A DNA stretch of 40,405 bases from Desulfobacca acetoxidans (lineage in GTDB: Bacteria; Desulfobacterota; Desulfobaccia; Desulfobaccales; 0-14-0-80-60-11). A program made the translations under genes and the position numbers. Position 1 is the first letter of the stretch. Every line of letters begins with the position of its first letter. The DNA lies in contig DYLF01000017.1 of the NCBI GenBank assembly GCA_020722205.1, positions 1 to 40,405 of the forward strand, in the 5' to 3' direction. The notes beneath the pieces were generated by a model. It worked only from the letters and a program-made list of their open reading frames with translations, was not told the origin of the DNA and searched no databases. Shown here in pieces: positions 15,027 through 23,610 of this stretch.

Positions 15027-16214
15027 CTATGGTCTGCGCACCAATTCGGCGCTATAGATAAATGGCCCGTCTCGGCGTTGCCAGCCCTGTGGGGTGCGTT
15101 CCAGGAGCCAGCCGCTGTCTTTTTTACCGCCGAAGGGCAGGCGCAAGGGGGTGAAAAGGAAGTCAGGGTTGTCATAGACCATGCCAAAGGTTTGGAGCAG
15201 GGCTTCCTTGCCGCCGGGCGGCGGGGTGCCGAAGAAGGCGACCAGAAAGGGATAGCGGGAAGCCAGAACTTTGGCCAGGCTGTCGGCGTCGCTGGGGGAG
15301 GGGACGAGGGCCAGAAAAGGGCCAAACAGCTCCAAGTCCGGGGGCTGGTGGGTTTCCACCAGGAAAGGGCCCTGCCACTCCCCGTCCTGGCGGGGAGGCA
15401 GCAAGAAACGATGGTCGCTGAGGGCCTCGAGGGCGCGCGCCAATAAGAGGCGGGTGCGCGCCACTTTGATGGGGCCGATCCAGGTGTCCGGGTCCCTGGG
15501 GTCGCCGACCTTGATTTCTGGCAGACGGGCCAGGATCAGGTCACGGGCGGTGTGGTAAATGTCCTGGTGGATATAGGCGCGCTTCAGGGTGGTGCAGTAT
15601 TGGCCGCCGTTAATAAAGGCGCGGTGCACAATAAAGCGGGTGGCGGCCTCCAAAGGGGCGTCCCTGAAGAGGATCACCGGCGGCAAGCCGCTGGGTCCGG
15701 CAAAAAAGAGTTTGTCAAAGGCCTGGGCCTCTTTTTCGTACACCGCCCCCACTTCGGTGCCGCCGGCGATGAACAACACCCTGACCTCCGGGGCAGCGAT
15801 GCAGGTTTGGCCGAAGGCGCGGTTGTCCACAGCGGTGACCAGCTCAATCTCCGGGAAAGGCTGCACCACCTGTTTCAGCACCTGGGCAGTGCGGGGGGTC
15901 TGGGAGGAGCAACTGAAGCGGAAGCGGTTGCCTCCCAGGAGAGCGGCGCCGCCGACTCGGGCCAGCATGACCGGGGCGGCGTCATAGGGGAAGATGGCGG
16001 CCACGACGCCATAGGGGTATTTGCCCTGCACGTGGGGAAGTTCCTCCTGCATGGTTCGGAGGTGATCCACGGCCAGGTCCACTTCCAGGGCGGCGAAGCG
16101 GCAAGGGGTGCCGATGTCTTGAGCGGCGGCCGCCACCAAGGAAGGGCGGGCGGCGGCCAGGGAAGAGGCCAGGTTTGTCAGCAAAGTCAGACGCGCTTTT
16201 TCGTTCCGGATCAT
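15027..16214 (-). CDS. Aldehyde dehydrogenase-family protein, short and lacking the usual general base
   Basis: 395 residues, against about 480 for typical ALDHs. Family blocks: YPYGVVAAIFPYDAAPVM (the usual PWNFP is altered), GGQYCTTLKRAYI with the nucleophilic Cys at 207, and PFGGKKDSG near the C-terminus. The ELGG segment that normally supplies the general-base Glu reads FFAGPSGLPPVILF, with no Glu, so hydrolysis of a thioester may be impaired or another acceptor used, as in CoA-acylating enzymes. ATG 16214 is preceded by GAGGAGTCTGGCCCC; the track's 59-codon extension lies inside the upstream gene. It is last in a minus-strand run after the thiouridylase-like gene, 34 bp away. Substrate unknown. 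Confidence 0.75.
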   Translation of the reverse strand: MIRNEKARLTLLTNLASSLAAARPSLVAAAAQDIGTPCRFAALEVDLAVDHLRTMQEELPHVQGKYPYGVVAAIFPYDAAPVMLARVGGAALLGGNRFRFSCSSQTPRTAQVLKQVVQPFPEIELVTAVDNRAFGQTCIAAPEVRVLFIAGGTEVGAVYEKEAQAFDKLFFAGPSGLPPVILFRDAPLEAATRFIVHRAFINGGQYCTTLKRAYIHQDIYHTARDLILARLPEIKVGDPRDPDTWIGPIKVARTRLLLARALEALSDHRFLLPPRQDGEWQGPFLVETHQPPDLELFGPFLALVPSPSDADSLAKVLASRYPFLVAFFGTPPPGGKEALLQTFGMVYDNPDFLFTPLRLPFGGKKDSGWLLERTPQGWQRRDGPFIYSAELVRRP

Positions 16215-16248
16215 GGGGCCAGACTCCTCGCCTCGCAGGATAGAGAAT

Positions 16249-17232
16249 TCATATGAGCCAGTCTTTGTATTGTTCTTTGGGCATATTGGTGAGGTGGACG
16301 AAGGTTTGTTGGTCTCTCTGGCGTATGGTGACAGTGACCTGAAGCCCAAGGGGGGCGTCGCTGTAAGCTGCGGCCAGGGCGGCAGCGGCATTGAGATCGG
16401 GAGTGGCGGAGTTTGTGGACAAAAGAACTATCGGTCCTGGGAAATCCTGGATTTTCAGGATGAAGTCGGCTGGACCGGCCAGTTCTAAGATAGCCTCGTT
16501 TTCCAGGCGGGTGCGGCCGACCACCGCCTTGACCCCTCCGGGGAGGCGGAAGTGCCGGCCCCGCTTGAGAAGTTCCAGGTCCCGGCGGGTAAGGAGGGGA
16601 GAAGATGCAAGGAGTTCCTTGAGTCGGTGGGCGTAGCCCGGCTCAGTCAGGAGGCAGCCGCCGGCCGGAGAAGGATAGAGGCTGATGCCGAGTTCTGAGG
16701 CCAGGGCCATCTGAAGCTTGCGACCCCGGCCGTGGAGGCCCAGAAGGCGCTCCCGGTCCACCCAGCCCAAAAGTTCCGGCTTAGTGGGCTGGAGGAGTTT
16801 GGCGCTCAAAGGTCTAAGCAGCAGCTCTGCATAACCAGATTTTTTGGCCACCAGGTTGAGGGCGCTCTTATGTTGGCTCATCGGCCGCTGCCCCAGTACC
16901 TCGCCGGTGAAGAGAAAATCAAAGCCCTCGCGGGAAGCGAGGGCACCCGCTTCCCGAAACATGAGGATGTGGCAGTCCACGCAGGGGTTGTGCCCTTTGC
17001 CCCAGCCATGGGGGGCCTGGAAAAGGAGGGGGGTGAACTTGTCGGTGAGGTCCAGCTCCCGCAAAGGGAGGCCGAGATGAGCAGCGGATTCCCGGGCCCG
17101 GGCGGCGCCAAAAAACGGAGTGACAAAACAAAGGAGAGACACCTCCACTCCCAGATTCTTGAGCAGGGTGGCGGCCAACATGCTGTCCAGGCCGCCTGAG
17201 AAAAGGCCCAAGGCGCGTATGGGACGATCCAT
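16249..17232 (-). CDS. PP-loop tRNA thiouridylase-like protein
   Basis: 327 residues. An N-terminal adenylating PP-loop ALGLFSGGLDSMLAA (SGGLDS at 12-17) resembles MnmA and ThiI. A C-x2-C (NPCVDCH, 85-88) and GQRPMSQHKSAL follow, and further on AGGCLLTEPGYA. The family activates tRNA or another substrate with ATP and transfers sulfur; members of this shorter type are often annotated as thiouridylases although their substrate is unproven. The last ~80 residues form a separate domain with GPIVLL and QVTVTIRQRDQQ. It stands between larE and the aldehyde dehydrogenase-like gene on the same strand, so two ATP-dependent sulfur-handling enzymes are neighbours. Confidence 0.8.
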   Translation of the reverse strand: MDRPIRALGLFSGGLDSMLAATLLKNLGVEVSLLCFVTPFFGAARARESAAHLGLPLRELDLTDKFTPLLFQAPHGWGKGHNPCVDCHILMFREAGALASREGFDFLFTGEVLGQRPMSQHKSALNLVAKKSGYAELLLRPLSAKLLQPTKPELLGWVDRERLLGLHGRGRKLQMALASELGISLYPSPAGGCLLTEPGYAHRLKELLASSPLLTRRDLELLKRGRHFRLPGGVKAVVGRTRLENEAILELAGPADFILKIQDFPGPIVLLSTNSATPDLNAAAALAAAYSDAPLGLQVTVTIRQRDQQTFVHLTNMPKEQYKDWLI

Positions 17233-17334
17233 GGTTTGGTGATCTTCTGTCAGTTATCAGAGATTGACTAGGGCCTCTGATCAGTAATCGGTGAACTCAA
17301 AACCCGGCCCCGGCGTTAAACCAATAGCCGGAAA

Positions 17335-18102
17335 TCACGGTCTATAGTCTATCCCGTCTGACAATTGGAAACAATGCCAACCCAGGCGGTGCAGCAGGTT
17401 AAGGAAGGGGCGGCGGAGCCGTGCTTTAAGGAAGAGCGCCCAATCTGGTGGGGACAATTCCAAGCGGGCTTGCTGGTTCTGCACCCGGAGGCGCACCTGG
17501 CTGAAGCCCCGCGCCTTGAGCCAGGCTTCTGCCTGCCCTACCCGGACAAGGTGGTCGAGAGTAAGGTGGGTGTGATAAGGGAAACGGGTGGCCAGGCAGC
17601 TCTGGGGGGGCTTGTCCCAGATAAGACCGAGCCGGCGGCTGGTGAGCCTAATGGCCGCTTTGTCCCACCCCAGTTCCGCTAGGGGGCTTTTCACCTGAGA
17701 CTCCCGGAGCGCCGCTAACCCCGGGCGGAAGTCGTGCAGATCGTCCAGGTTGGTGCCGTCCCAGATCACCTCCGCGCCTTTGGCGGCTGCCACTTCCCGG
17801 GCTTCGGCCAGCAGGGCTTTTTTGCAGGCATAGCAGCGGTGCGGGGTATTGGCGCGAAAATCCGGAAGCTGGAAGGGGTCCATTTCCCTGACCAGGAGGT
17901 TGACCTGTAAGCCGTGGGCCAACCGCCAGGCTGCGGCCAGTTCACCGGCGGGGACGTGAGGGCCGGTGAAAGTAAGGGCCGTGAGTCCGGGACCCAGGAG
18001 GGGGGCGGCCACGGCCAGGAGCAGACTGGAATCCAGACCGCCGGAGAAGAGCAGGAGGGCTTGTCGCCAGCGGCGGAGGTAATTAATAAGTTCAGAATTC
18101 AA
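17335..18102 (-). CDS. larE: ATP-dependent sacrificial sulfur transferase LarE-like
   Basis: 255 residues. PP-loop LLFSGGLDSSLLLA (SGGLDS at 20-25), HRCYACKK at 89-95, GTNLDDLHDFRPG, and PPQSCLATRFPY with the Cys at 169 in the position of the sulfur-donating Cys of LarE. LarE adenylates and thiolates a nicotinate-derived dinucleotide during synthesis of the nickel-pincer cofactor of lactate racemase; many anaerobes have LarE relatives with other roles. LarB, LarC and LarA are absent from the window, so the substrate is open. It is 51 bp downstream of hcyS and 102 bp upstream of another PP-loop gene, all minus strand. Confidence 0.88.
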   Translation of the reverse strand: MNSELINYLRRWRQALLLFSGGLDSSLLLAVAAPLLGPGLTALTFTGPHVPAGELAAAWRLAHGLQVNLLVREMDPFQLPDFRANTPHRCYACKKALLAEAREVAAAKGAEVIWDGTNLDDLHDFRPGLAALRESQVKSPLAELGWDKAAIRLTSRRLGLIWDKPPQSCLATRFPYHTHLTLDHLVRVGQAEAWLKARGFSQVRLRVQNQQARLELSPPDWALFLKARLRRPFLNLLHRLGWHCFQLSDGIDYRP

Positions 18103-18153
18103 GGCACAAAGTTCTACCTTCTCCCAAGCTAAAAGCCTGCGGCGGCAAGTGTA

Positions 18154-19326
18154 TCATTCTGTGGTGGGCAAGCACTGGACAGGTTCAGTCAGGAAGAACT
18201 GACCGGTCTGAATCCAGTTCTTAAGGAGATGGGCGATTTCCCGGGCCCGCACGAGACTGGAGAGAGGCACGGTGGGCACTTCCTGGCCTCCCAGAATGAT
18301 GGTGCCGCTTTTCAGTTGAGCATAGCTGACGTGGCCGAGGGTGCGGCCGGCACCACCTGATTCATCTCCGCCGTAATCAACGAGGGGGGCGAAGAGCTCG
18401 TCGTCGGTGACGGCGCAGGCGCGGGCCATCTCCTCGTTGAGCAAGGGGATGGGGATGCCCAGTCCCACGCACAGGGAGCAGCCGTAGCCCAATAGAGAAA
18501 CTCCCACCAGATAGCGGGGGCTCATGGTTTTAAGGTCGCCGATGACCATCAAGGTGGCAGCCGGGGCCATCGGCACACCGTTTTCGCCTCGCGGTCGCCC
18601 CGGGTGGTGTTGAGTGCCCGGAAAACAGACATAGCCCACGCCGCCCCCCAGGAAGATGCGGGTGCCGATGCCGATGGTGCGGTAATAGGGGTCATTGAAC
18701 AGAGGGCTAAGCTGTCCGGCGGTGCAGTAGTTGGCGTTGCCGGCCCGGGGTCGCAAGGGTCCCATGTAGGTATAGAGGGTGCGGTGGGAGAGATTGACCG
18801 CGCAGTTGTAGTTTTGATAGCAGTTGCGTGGGTTTAAGAGGACGGCGTTCACCATTTTGTTCAGGGTGAGTTTCATTTCCACGCGTTTGTTGGGGTAGCA
18901 GTCGGTGCCGTAGGCTTCCACCACCAGATGGACGGACTTGCCGGCCACCAGGTCGCTGATGACGTGGCCGCCGCCGTATTTGAATTCACCGGGATAAACT
19001 TTGTTGAGGGGGTCGTCGGCGGATGGTTCGGTGGCGCCGAGATAGAGGTCCACGGCGGCCAGCCCGGCATAGGCCGGGACATTGTTGATCCAGGCGCGTG
19101 CAGCTTTGATGGGCGGGCTGGTGTGACCGAAATTCAGGAAGGCTCCGGAAGAGCACATGGGGGAGAAGGTGCCGGTGGTGACCACGTCTACTTGGCGGGC
19201 GGCGGCGACTTCCCCCTGACGGCGGACAATGTCGATGATTTCCTCAGCGGTGACCACCACCACTCGGCCTTGCTTGATTTTTTCATTGATTTCTTGATAG
19301 GTCTTGTTTACCTGGTAGTTAGGCAT
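18154..19326 (-). CDS. hcyS: Homocysteine biosynthesis protein (HcyS, former DUF39)
   Basis: 390 residues of the HcyS family, which in methanogens and anaerobic bacteria makes homocysteine directly from aspartate semialdehyde and sulfide. Family features: TYQEINEKIKQGRVVVVTAEEI at the start, TTGTFSPMCSSGAFLNFGH with a conserved Cys near 58, EAYGTDCYPNK, the glycine-rich GIGTRIFLGGGVGYVCFPGTQHHP, and GYGCSLCVGLGIPIPLLNEE. The characterised archaeal system also uses a NIL-domain ferredoxin; none is fused or adjacent. It begins a minus-strand run with two PP-loop sulfur enzymes and is divergent from marC across only 38 bp. Confidence 0.9.
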   Translation of the reverse strand: MPNYQVNKTYQEINEKIKQGRVVVVTAEEIIDIVRRQGEVAAARQVDVVTTGTFSPMCSSGAFLNFGHTSPPIKAARAWINNVPAYAGLAAVDLYLGATEPSADDPLNKVYPGEFKYGGGHVISDLVAGKSVHLVVEAYGTDCYPNKRVEMKLTLNKMVNAVLLNPRNCYQNYNCAVNLSHRTLYTYMGPLRPRAGNANYCTAGQLSPLFNDPYYRTIGIGTRIFLGGGVGYVCFPGTQHHPGRPRGENGVPMAPAATLMVIGDLKTMSPRYLVGVSLLGYGCSLCVGLGIPIPLLNEEMARACAVTDDELFAPLVDYGGDESGGAGRTLGHVSYAQLKSGTIILGGQEVPTVPLSSLVRAREIAHLLKNWIQTGQFFLTEPVQCLPTTE

Positions 19327-19364
19327 ACAATATCCTTAATCTGTTTTCCGGAGACGGTTCCCTA

Positions 19365-20018
19365 ATGACGCCTGAGGTTATGGGAAGCAGTGGGAAGTTC
19401 TTCATCACCTGTCTGGTTTCGTTGTTTGTGATTATCGATCCGCCGGGCAATCTATTTCCCTTTCTGTCGCTGTCGGGCGGCTGTCCGCCGAGGTTGGCCC
19501 GGAAGCTTGCTCGCCGGGCCTGCGGCTTCGCCTTTGTGATCCTGTTGCTGTTTATTGTGGCAGGGCAGTTGATCATCAGCATTCTAGGCATCAGCCTGGC
19601 GGCTTTCCAGATTACCGGGGGGTTGGTGCTGTTCCGCATCGCCTTTGATATGCTGGAGGCCCGGGGGCACTTTAATCGATTGGATACCTCCTCCAGTCTG
19701 CAGGCGAGTGATTACCAGGACATCGCTCTGGTGCCGCTGGCGGTGCCGCTGCTCTCCGGGCCCGGGGCCATTTCCACGGTGCTGGTGCTGACCAGCCGGG
19801 CCGCGACCCTCCAGGAGGAAGCCATTTTGGTAGTCGCCCTGGGCCTTATTCTGACCTTCACCTATCTATTTTTCCGTTTTGCCGAAGTTCTGTTAAACAT
19901 CCTCACGGAAGTCCGCATCCGGCTGTTGACGCGTCTCATGGGTTTGATCCTGGCGGCACTGGCGGTGGAGTTTGTCCTCCGGGGCTTCTACACGGCCTTC
20001 CCGTCCTGGTCTCAGTAA
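19365..20018 (+). CDS. MarC-family integral membrane protein
   Basis: 217 residues, about six hydrophobic helices, with MarC features: an N-terminal FVIIDPPGNLFPFLSL (usually D-P-x-G-x-x-P-x-F), a central AFQITGGLVLFRIAFDM and ALVPLAVPLLSGPGAISTVLVL. MarC proteins sit in the cytoplasmic membrane; their transport role is not settled, and the early link to antibiotic resistance has not held. The ATG at 19365 has only weak ribosome-site sequence. It is divergent from hcyS and its 3' end overlaps the convergent radical SAM gene by 7 bp. Confidence 0.9.
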   Translation: MTPEVMGSSGKFFITCLVSLFVIIDPPGNLFPFLSLSGGCPPRLARKLARRACGFAFVILLLFIVAGQLIISILGISLAAFQITGGLVLFRIAFDMLEARGHFNRLDTSSSLQASDYQDIALVPLAVPLLSGPGAISTVLVLTSRAATLQEEAILVVALGLILTFTYLFFRFAEVLLNILTEVRIRLLTRLMGLILAALAVEFVLRGFYTAFPSWSQ

Positions 20019-21325
20019 TAATCCACCGGGTCGATTTTTTTGGCCGCTGACCAGCGAAAGAACAGGTTGCTGGGCAGGCCCTGGAAGATATAACTGGTTG
20101 GCGGCCACAGGAGTCGACGGCAGATGGAGGAGAACGAATAGAATTTCTGAAAACAGCGCCAGACGCCGCTTTCACATTCCTCCGGGGTCATGTGTTTGGG
20201 TATGAAGTTGCAGATCATACCCAGGTATCGTTCGGCCTGGGGGTTGTGCAGGCGGCCTTGCCGGTGCATCTGGTCCCACATGGGCGTACCCTGGCGCGGG
20301 GTGGCGACATTGAAGAAGGCCAGGGGGGCCTTGACGCGCTCCAGAAAGGCCAGGGTCTCCTCAAAAAGCTCTTTGGTGTCGCCGTCCAGTCCGAACATGA
20401 AGTTCAAGGAATAAAAGATGCCCCGATCTCGCAAGCGTTTGAGGAGCCATTCGTATTCCTGCACCGGGTTTTGCCGTTTATCGATGGAGGTGATGGACTC
20501 CTGGCAGACGTTTTCGATGCCGATATTGACGTGATGGCAACCGGATTTTTGAGCCAGGTCCAGCAAATCTTCGTCTCGGGAGGTGTTGATGGTCCAAAGA
20601 CAGCTCCAGCGCACGTTGAGGGGCAGCAAGGCTTTGAACAGGTCCCGGGCATATTCCCGATGGCCGGTGAGATTGTCGTCGATGAAATAAATATTCCTCA
20701 AGCCGGTGAGGCGGGTATTGGCCCTGATTTCGGCAATAACTTCTCCCAGGGGGCGGCGTCGATAGGTGTGACCGTAAACTATGGGGACTTCACAGAAAGA
20801 GCAGTGATAGGGACAGCCTCGGGTGGTCTGCGTGGGAATAATTTTGACCCGATAGCGCCGGTAGTCGATTAATTCCAAGCGGGGCCGGGGGAGGCCGACC
20901 AGGGAATGAAACTGGGCGGGCTGATAGCGGGGTTGCAGGCGGCGGTTTCGCGCATCCTCCAGGACCTGGGGCCAGACGTCTTCGGCTTCGCCCACCACCA
21001 CGGCGTCGCAGTGCTCCTGGGCTTCCTGGGGGTGAAGGGTAACGTGGAAGCCGCCCATGACCACCGGCACCCCGCGGCGGCGAAATTCGCCGGCAATTTC
21101 GTAAGCTCGTTCCGAGGTGGCGCAGGTGGCGGTAATGCCCACCAGATCATAGCGGCGTTGGTAGGGAATGGGACCCAGGCGGTCGTCGGCCAGGTCTACC
21201 TGAATACCCTTGGGAGTCAGGCCGGCCAGGTAAGGTAGGGTCATACCCACCAGCCAGCGGGTGCGGCTCCGCAGGGGGGTGCGATCCGGGTATTTAGTGG
21301 TTGGTTGTACCAGCAAGATACGCAT
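20012..21325 (-). CDS. B12-binding domain radical SAM protein
   Basis: 437 residues. The N-terminal ~130 residues form a cobalamin-binding Rossmann fold (MRILLVQPTT, DLVGITATCATSERAYEIA, VMGGFHVTLHP, VVVGEAEDVW). The radical SAM cluster motif CPYHCSFC is at 171-178, after QTTRG. The C-terminal third carries LNFMFGLDGDTKELFEETLAF and NVATPRQGTPMW, typical of class B / MiaB-like B12 radical SAM enzymes often with a DUF4070 tail. Such proteins methylate or rearrange lipids, hopanoids or secondary metabolites; the substrate is not readable. It is monocistronic. Confidence 0.9.
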   Translation of the reverse strand: MRILLVQPTTKYPDRTPLRSRTRWLVGMTLPYLAGLTPKGIQVDLADDRLGPIPYQRRYDLVGITATCATSERAYEIAGEFRRRGVPVVMGGFHVTLHPQEAQEHCDAVVVGEAEDVWPQVLEDARNRRLQPRYQPAQFHSLVGLPRPRLELIDYRRYRVKIIPTQTTRGCPYHCSFCEVPIVYGHTYRRRPLGEVIAEIRANTRLTGLRNIYFIDDNLTGHREYARDLFKALLPLNVRWSCLWTINTSRDEDLLDLAQKSGCHHVNIGIENVCQESITSIDKRQNPVQEYEWLLKRLRDRGIFYSLNFMFGLDGDTKELFEETLAFLERVKAPLAFFNVATPRQGTPMWDQMHRQGRLHNPQAERYLGMICNFIPKHMTPEECESGVWRCFQKFYSFSSICRRLLWPPTSYIFQGLPSNLFFRWSAAKKIDPVDYY

Positions 21326-21398
21326 GAGGCATTGGCCTTTGGTCAGTGATTATAGCTAGCCCTAATTTATGTATAGCCATGGTAACAGTATAATTCAA

Positions 21399-21719
21399 TC
21401 AGTTTTTGCGCACCAGGGGGATGACTTTGCCCTTGCCCTTGCCTTTGGACGATGAGGAAGGAGACTGGGTTGATGGGGGGGGCGCCGGTTTGGGTGGTAT
21501 CAGGACCAGTTTGATGGGCTTGTCCTGCATGGTGAACTCCTCCCCATCCAGGTGGGACGCCTGCAGAATCCACACCACCGTTTGGGGGGGCATGGTGAGG
21601 ACCAGTAGTTCCACCTGATACCAGCCCCGCTTGACATCCGGATTGATGTCATTGATGCGGGCATAAAAGGCAGGTTTTTGTTCCAGGTAGACCAGAACCA
21701 GGTCATTAATGCCAGCCAT
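21399..21719 (-). CDS. Conserved hypothetical protein with basic Pro/Ser-rich tail
   Basis: 106 residues from the ATG at 21719; the track begins four codons earlier at a TTG, and neither start has a clear ribosome site. The first ~75 residues look like a small beta-rich domain (GINDLVLVYLEQKPAFYARINDINPDVKRGWYQVELLVLTMPPQTVVWILQ). The last ~30 are a low-complexity tail, PPKPAPPPSTQSPSSSSKGKGKGK. I do not know its function. It follows radical SAM on the same strand, 74 bp upstream of it, so the two could share a transcript. Confidence 0.65.
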   Translation of the reverse strand: MAGINDLVLVYLEQKPAFYARINDINPDVKRGWYQVELLVLTMPPQTVVWILQASHLDGEEFTMQDKPIKLVLIPPKPAPPPSTQSPSSSSKGKGKGKVIPLVRKN

Positions 21720-21890
21720 GGGTTTTTTCAACCGTCAGCCACAGATTTCACAGATGTTAACTTATTTCGCATAATTCCCACCAGGTGGCAGGCAAGAAAA
21801 ATGGTCAAGGCTCTCAGCTTTGCCAAATACTCTAACAGAGGCGGGTGAAATTGCAAGAGCTAGCAGACCGGCGAGAGGGGGAAGGTAAAG

Positions 21891-22292
21891 ATGGCAGGAA
21901 TAAAATTTTTGGATGTGTCCACAGAAATTCGAGAGGACCGGCGAGGGCTGGTTTTTTTCCCGTTGCAAGGCAGGACGTGTAATATAGAGGAGTGTTGCCG
22001 GACTTTTCATCTGGTGACGATCAATCCCGGGGAGGTGAGGGGCAACCACCACCATCCGGCTCACGTCGAGTGGCTGTATCTTTTTCCGGGGGAAGGGGTG
22101 GTTTTATGGAGAGAGGAGGGGGGAGGATGCCAGGAGCAGCGGGTTAGTGGTCATAAGACCCTGATTTACATTCCTCCCGGGGTGCCCCATGCCGTGCGAA
22201 ACTCGGGGCCGAGAGTGCTGTATCTGCTGGCTTGGCGGGAGGCGGCGGGGCAGCCAGCAGAAGCGGAGACGGTGCCTGACGAGATCGGTTGA
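21891..22292 (+). CDS. Cupin-domain protein (WxcM/FdtA-like)
   Basis: 133-residue single cupin. The metal motif is spread over GNHHHPAHVEWLY (His 53-55, His 58, Glu 60) and PPGVPHAVRNSG (His 100). The N-terminus, VSTEIREDRRGLVFFP, and the HHH-x-x-H-x-E-W arrangement resemble sugar 3,4-ketoisomerases of the WxcM family, but no sugar-nucleotide genes are adjacent, so it may simply be a metal-dependent cupin of unknown substrate. GGGGGAAGGTAAAG precedes the ATG. Confidence 0.75.
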   Translation: MAGIKFLDVSTEIREDRRGLVFFPLQGRTCNIEECCRTFHLVTINPGEVRGNHHHPAHVEWLYLFPGEGVVLWREEGGGCQEQRVSGHKTLIYIPPGVPHAVRNSGPRVLYLLAWREAAGQPAEAETVPDEIG

Positions 22293-22429
22293 TGGGTGAT
22301 AGGCGTTGGGGTGATGGGTTATGTTAGCCAGGAAGGGTTATCCGCCTTGCAAAGACGTTTAAGGAACCTCCTTACGATGGCCTTGTGGCGATAGCCGCTT
22401 GTCCTTGGCAGAGTATTTATGTTTGGCCC

Positions 22430-23362
22430 TCATGGCTGGCAGGTCAGAGGGGCCAGGCGGAAGACGCCTTCCGGGGTTAGGGTGGCCTTAACGCCTAAAG
22501 TGCGCAGGAAGTCCGTCAGGGGGCGGCCCAGGAGCAGGTCGGTGGCCGGCGGTTTGAGCTGCCAGTCGTTGATCAGCAGCCGGCGCAGGTAATGGTCAAA
22601 GTGCAGGGCCTCAAAGAGGGCCTCGGAGGAGTGGTCCTGGCCGGCGGCCACCTCTGCCAGCATATCCCTCACTTTGAGCAGATCGCAACGCTTTTGGTGG
22701 GCGGTGATCAGGTCCCAGATTTCAGGAATATGGGCGAAGAGATGGCGCCTGGTAAGGATTTCCGAGGGCTCAGGGGGGGAAGGAGGCGCACCCCAGCACT
22801 GCCAGCGGCGGCACTGCTCCGGGCGCTGCTCGTAAATGCGGCATTTCCGGGTGGCGGCCTGATAAAAGGAACACTGGCGGCTGCCGGGCAGTTGGCGCAC
22901 TTTCAGGCGCTCCTCTGAGGAGTGGGGAACAGCGCCTGGCAGGGAGGTCCCCTCCTCCCCGGGGCGCAGGGTGTAAACGTCGTTTTTGGTGATGACCTCC
23001 TGCATAAACAGTGGGAGGTCCGCCAACAGCAGCGTGGGGCTGCTATTTTCGCAACATTCGCCGCAGCGAAGGCAGGTATCCTGCAAAGCTTGGTAACGCT
23101 GGCGGGCAGCGCCCACCAGACGCCGCCACGCTTCGGCTCGCTGCTCCGGGGACAGGTCGGTCCACTCCTGGTGAATTTGGCGGTAGTCGGCCGCAGTCTC
23201 GATTTCCTGGCAGATGATGCGGAAACGGGTGCTTTTGGCAGGGACGGCTACGAGCTCTTGCAGATATTCACCCCAGAGGGAGGCCATTACCTCCTTAGGC
23301 CCGTAAGCCAAGGCCTCCCAGGGATCAGTGCGGATTTTGCCGGTGAATTTTAGACGAGACAT
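22430..23362 (-). CDS. YkgJ-type Cys-cluster (zinc/iron-chelating) protein
   Basis: 310 residues. The Cys-cluster fold is visible as CLRCGECC (97-104), then CSFY and CRIYEQRPEQCRRWQC near 170-195, a typical set of ligands for a zinc or iron centre. An N-terminal helical extension of about 90 residues and a C-terminal ~100-residue region have no recognised domain. The family is widespread in anaerobes and the function is unknown. It is divergent from rsmB across about 250 bp. Confidence 0.8.
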   Translation of the reverse strand: MSRLKFTGKIRTDPWEALAYGPKEVMASLWGEYLQELVAVPAKSTRFRIICQEIETAADYRQIHQEWTDLSPEQRAEAWRRLVGAARQRYQALQDTCLRCGECCENSSPTLLLADLPLFMQEVITKNDVYTLRPGEEGTSLPGAVPHSSEERLKVRQLPGSRQCSFYQAATRKCRIYEQRPEQCRRWQCWGAPPSPPEPSEILTRRHLFAHIPEIWDLITAHQKRCDLLKVRDMLAEVAAGQDHSSEALFEALHFDHYLRRLLINDWQLKPPATDLLLGRPLTDFLRTLGVKATLTPEGVFRLAPLTCQP

Positions 23363-23610
23363 GAAGGTTCCTCAAAAATAGCCGTTCTTGATAAGGCATT
23401 CCCGAATTTGGCGTTTTCTTTAAGTCTATTAAATAAGCGGCTGGCTGACAATCAACAAATAGCGGCTGTTTACCTAACCGACTGATATATATATAAATGG
23501 TTCAAATATAAATGGCCCAAGCCCGTCTAGCGGCGAAGGACGGCTTGCTGGCGCAGGATATTTTCTTAGGGACTTGAGCTGGAACCCGGCGGGGCGGGAA
23601 ATGTAGGGTG
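23363..23610. other. Intergenic region between the YkgJ gene and rsmB
   Basis: No gene. It contains an AT run (GATATATATATAAATGG) with the 8-mer ATAAATGG repeated 17 bp apart, and a hairpin AAGCCCGTC...GACGGCTT at 23519-23546. Either could carry the rsmB promoter and leader, but no clean -35/-10 pair was found. Confidence 0.4.
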
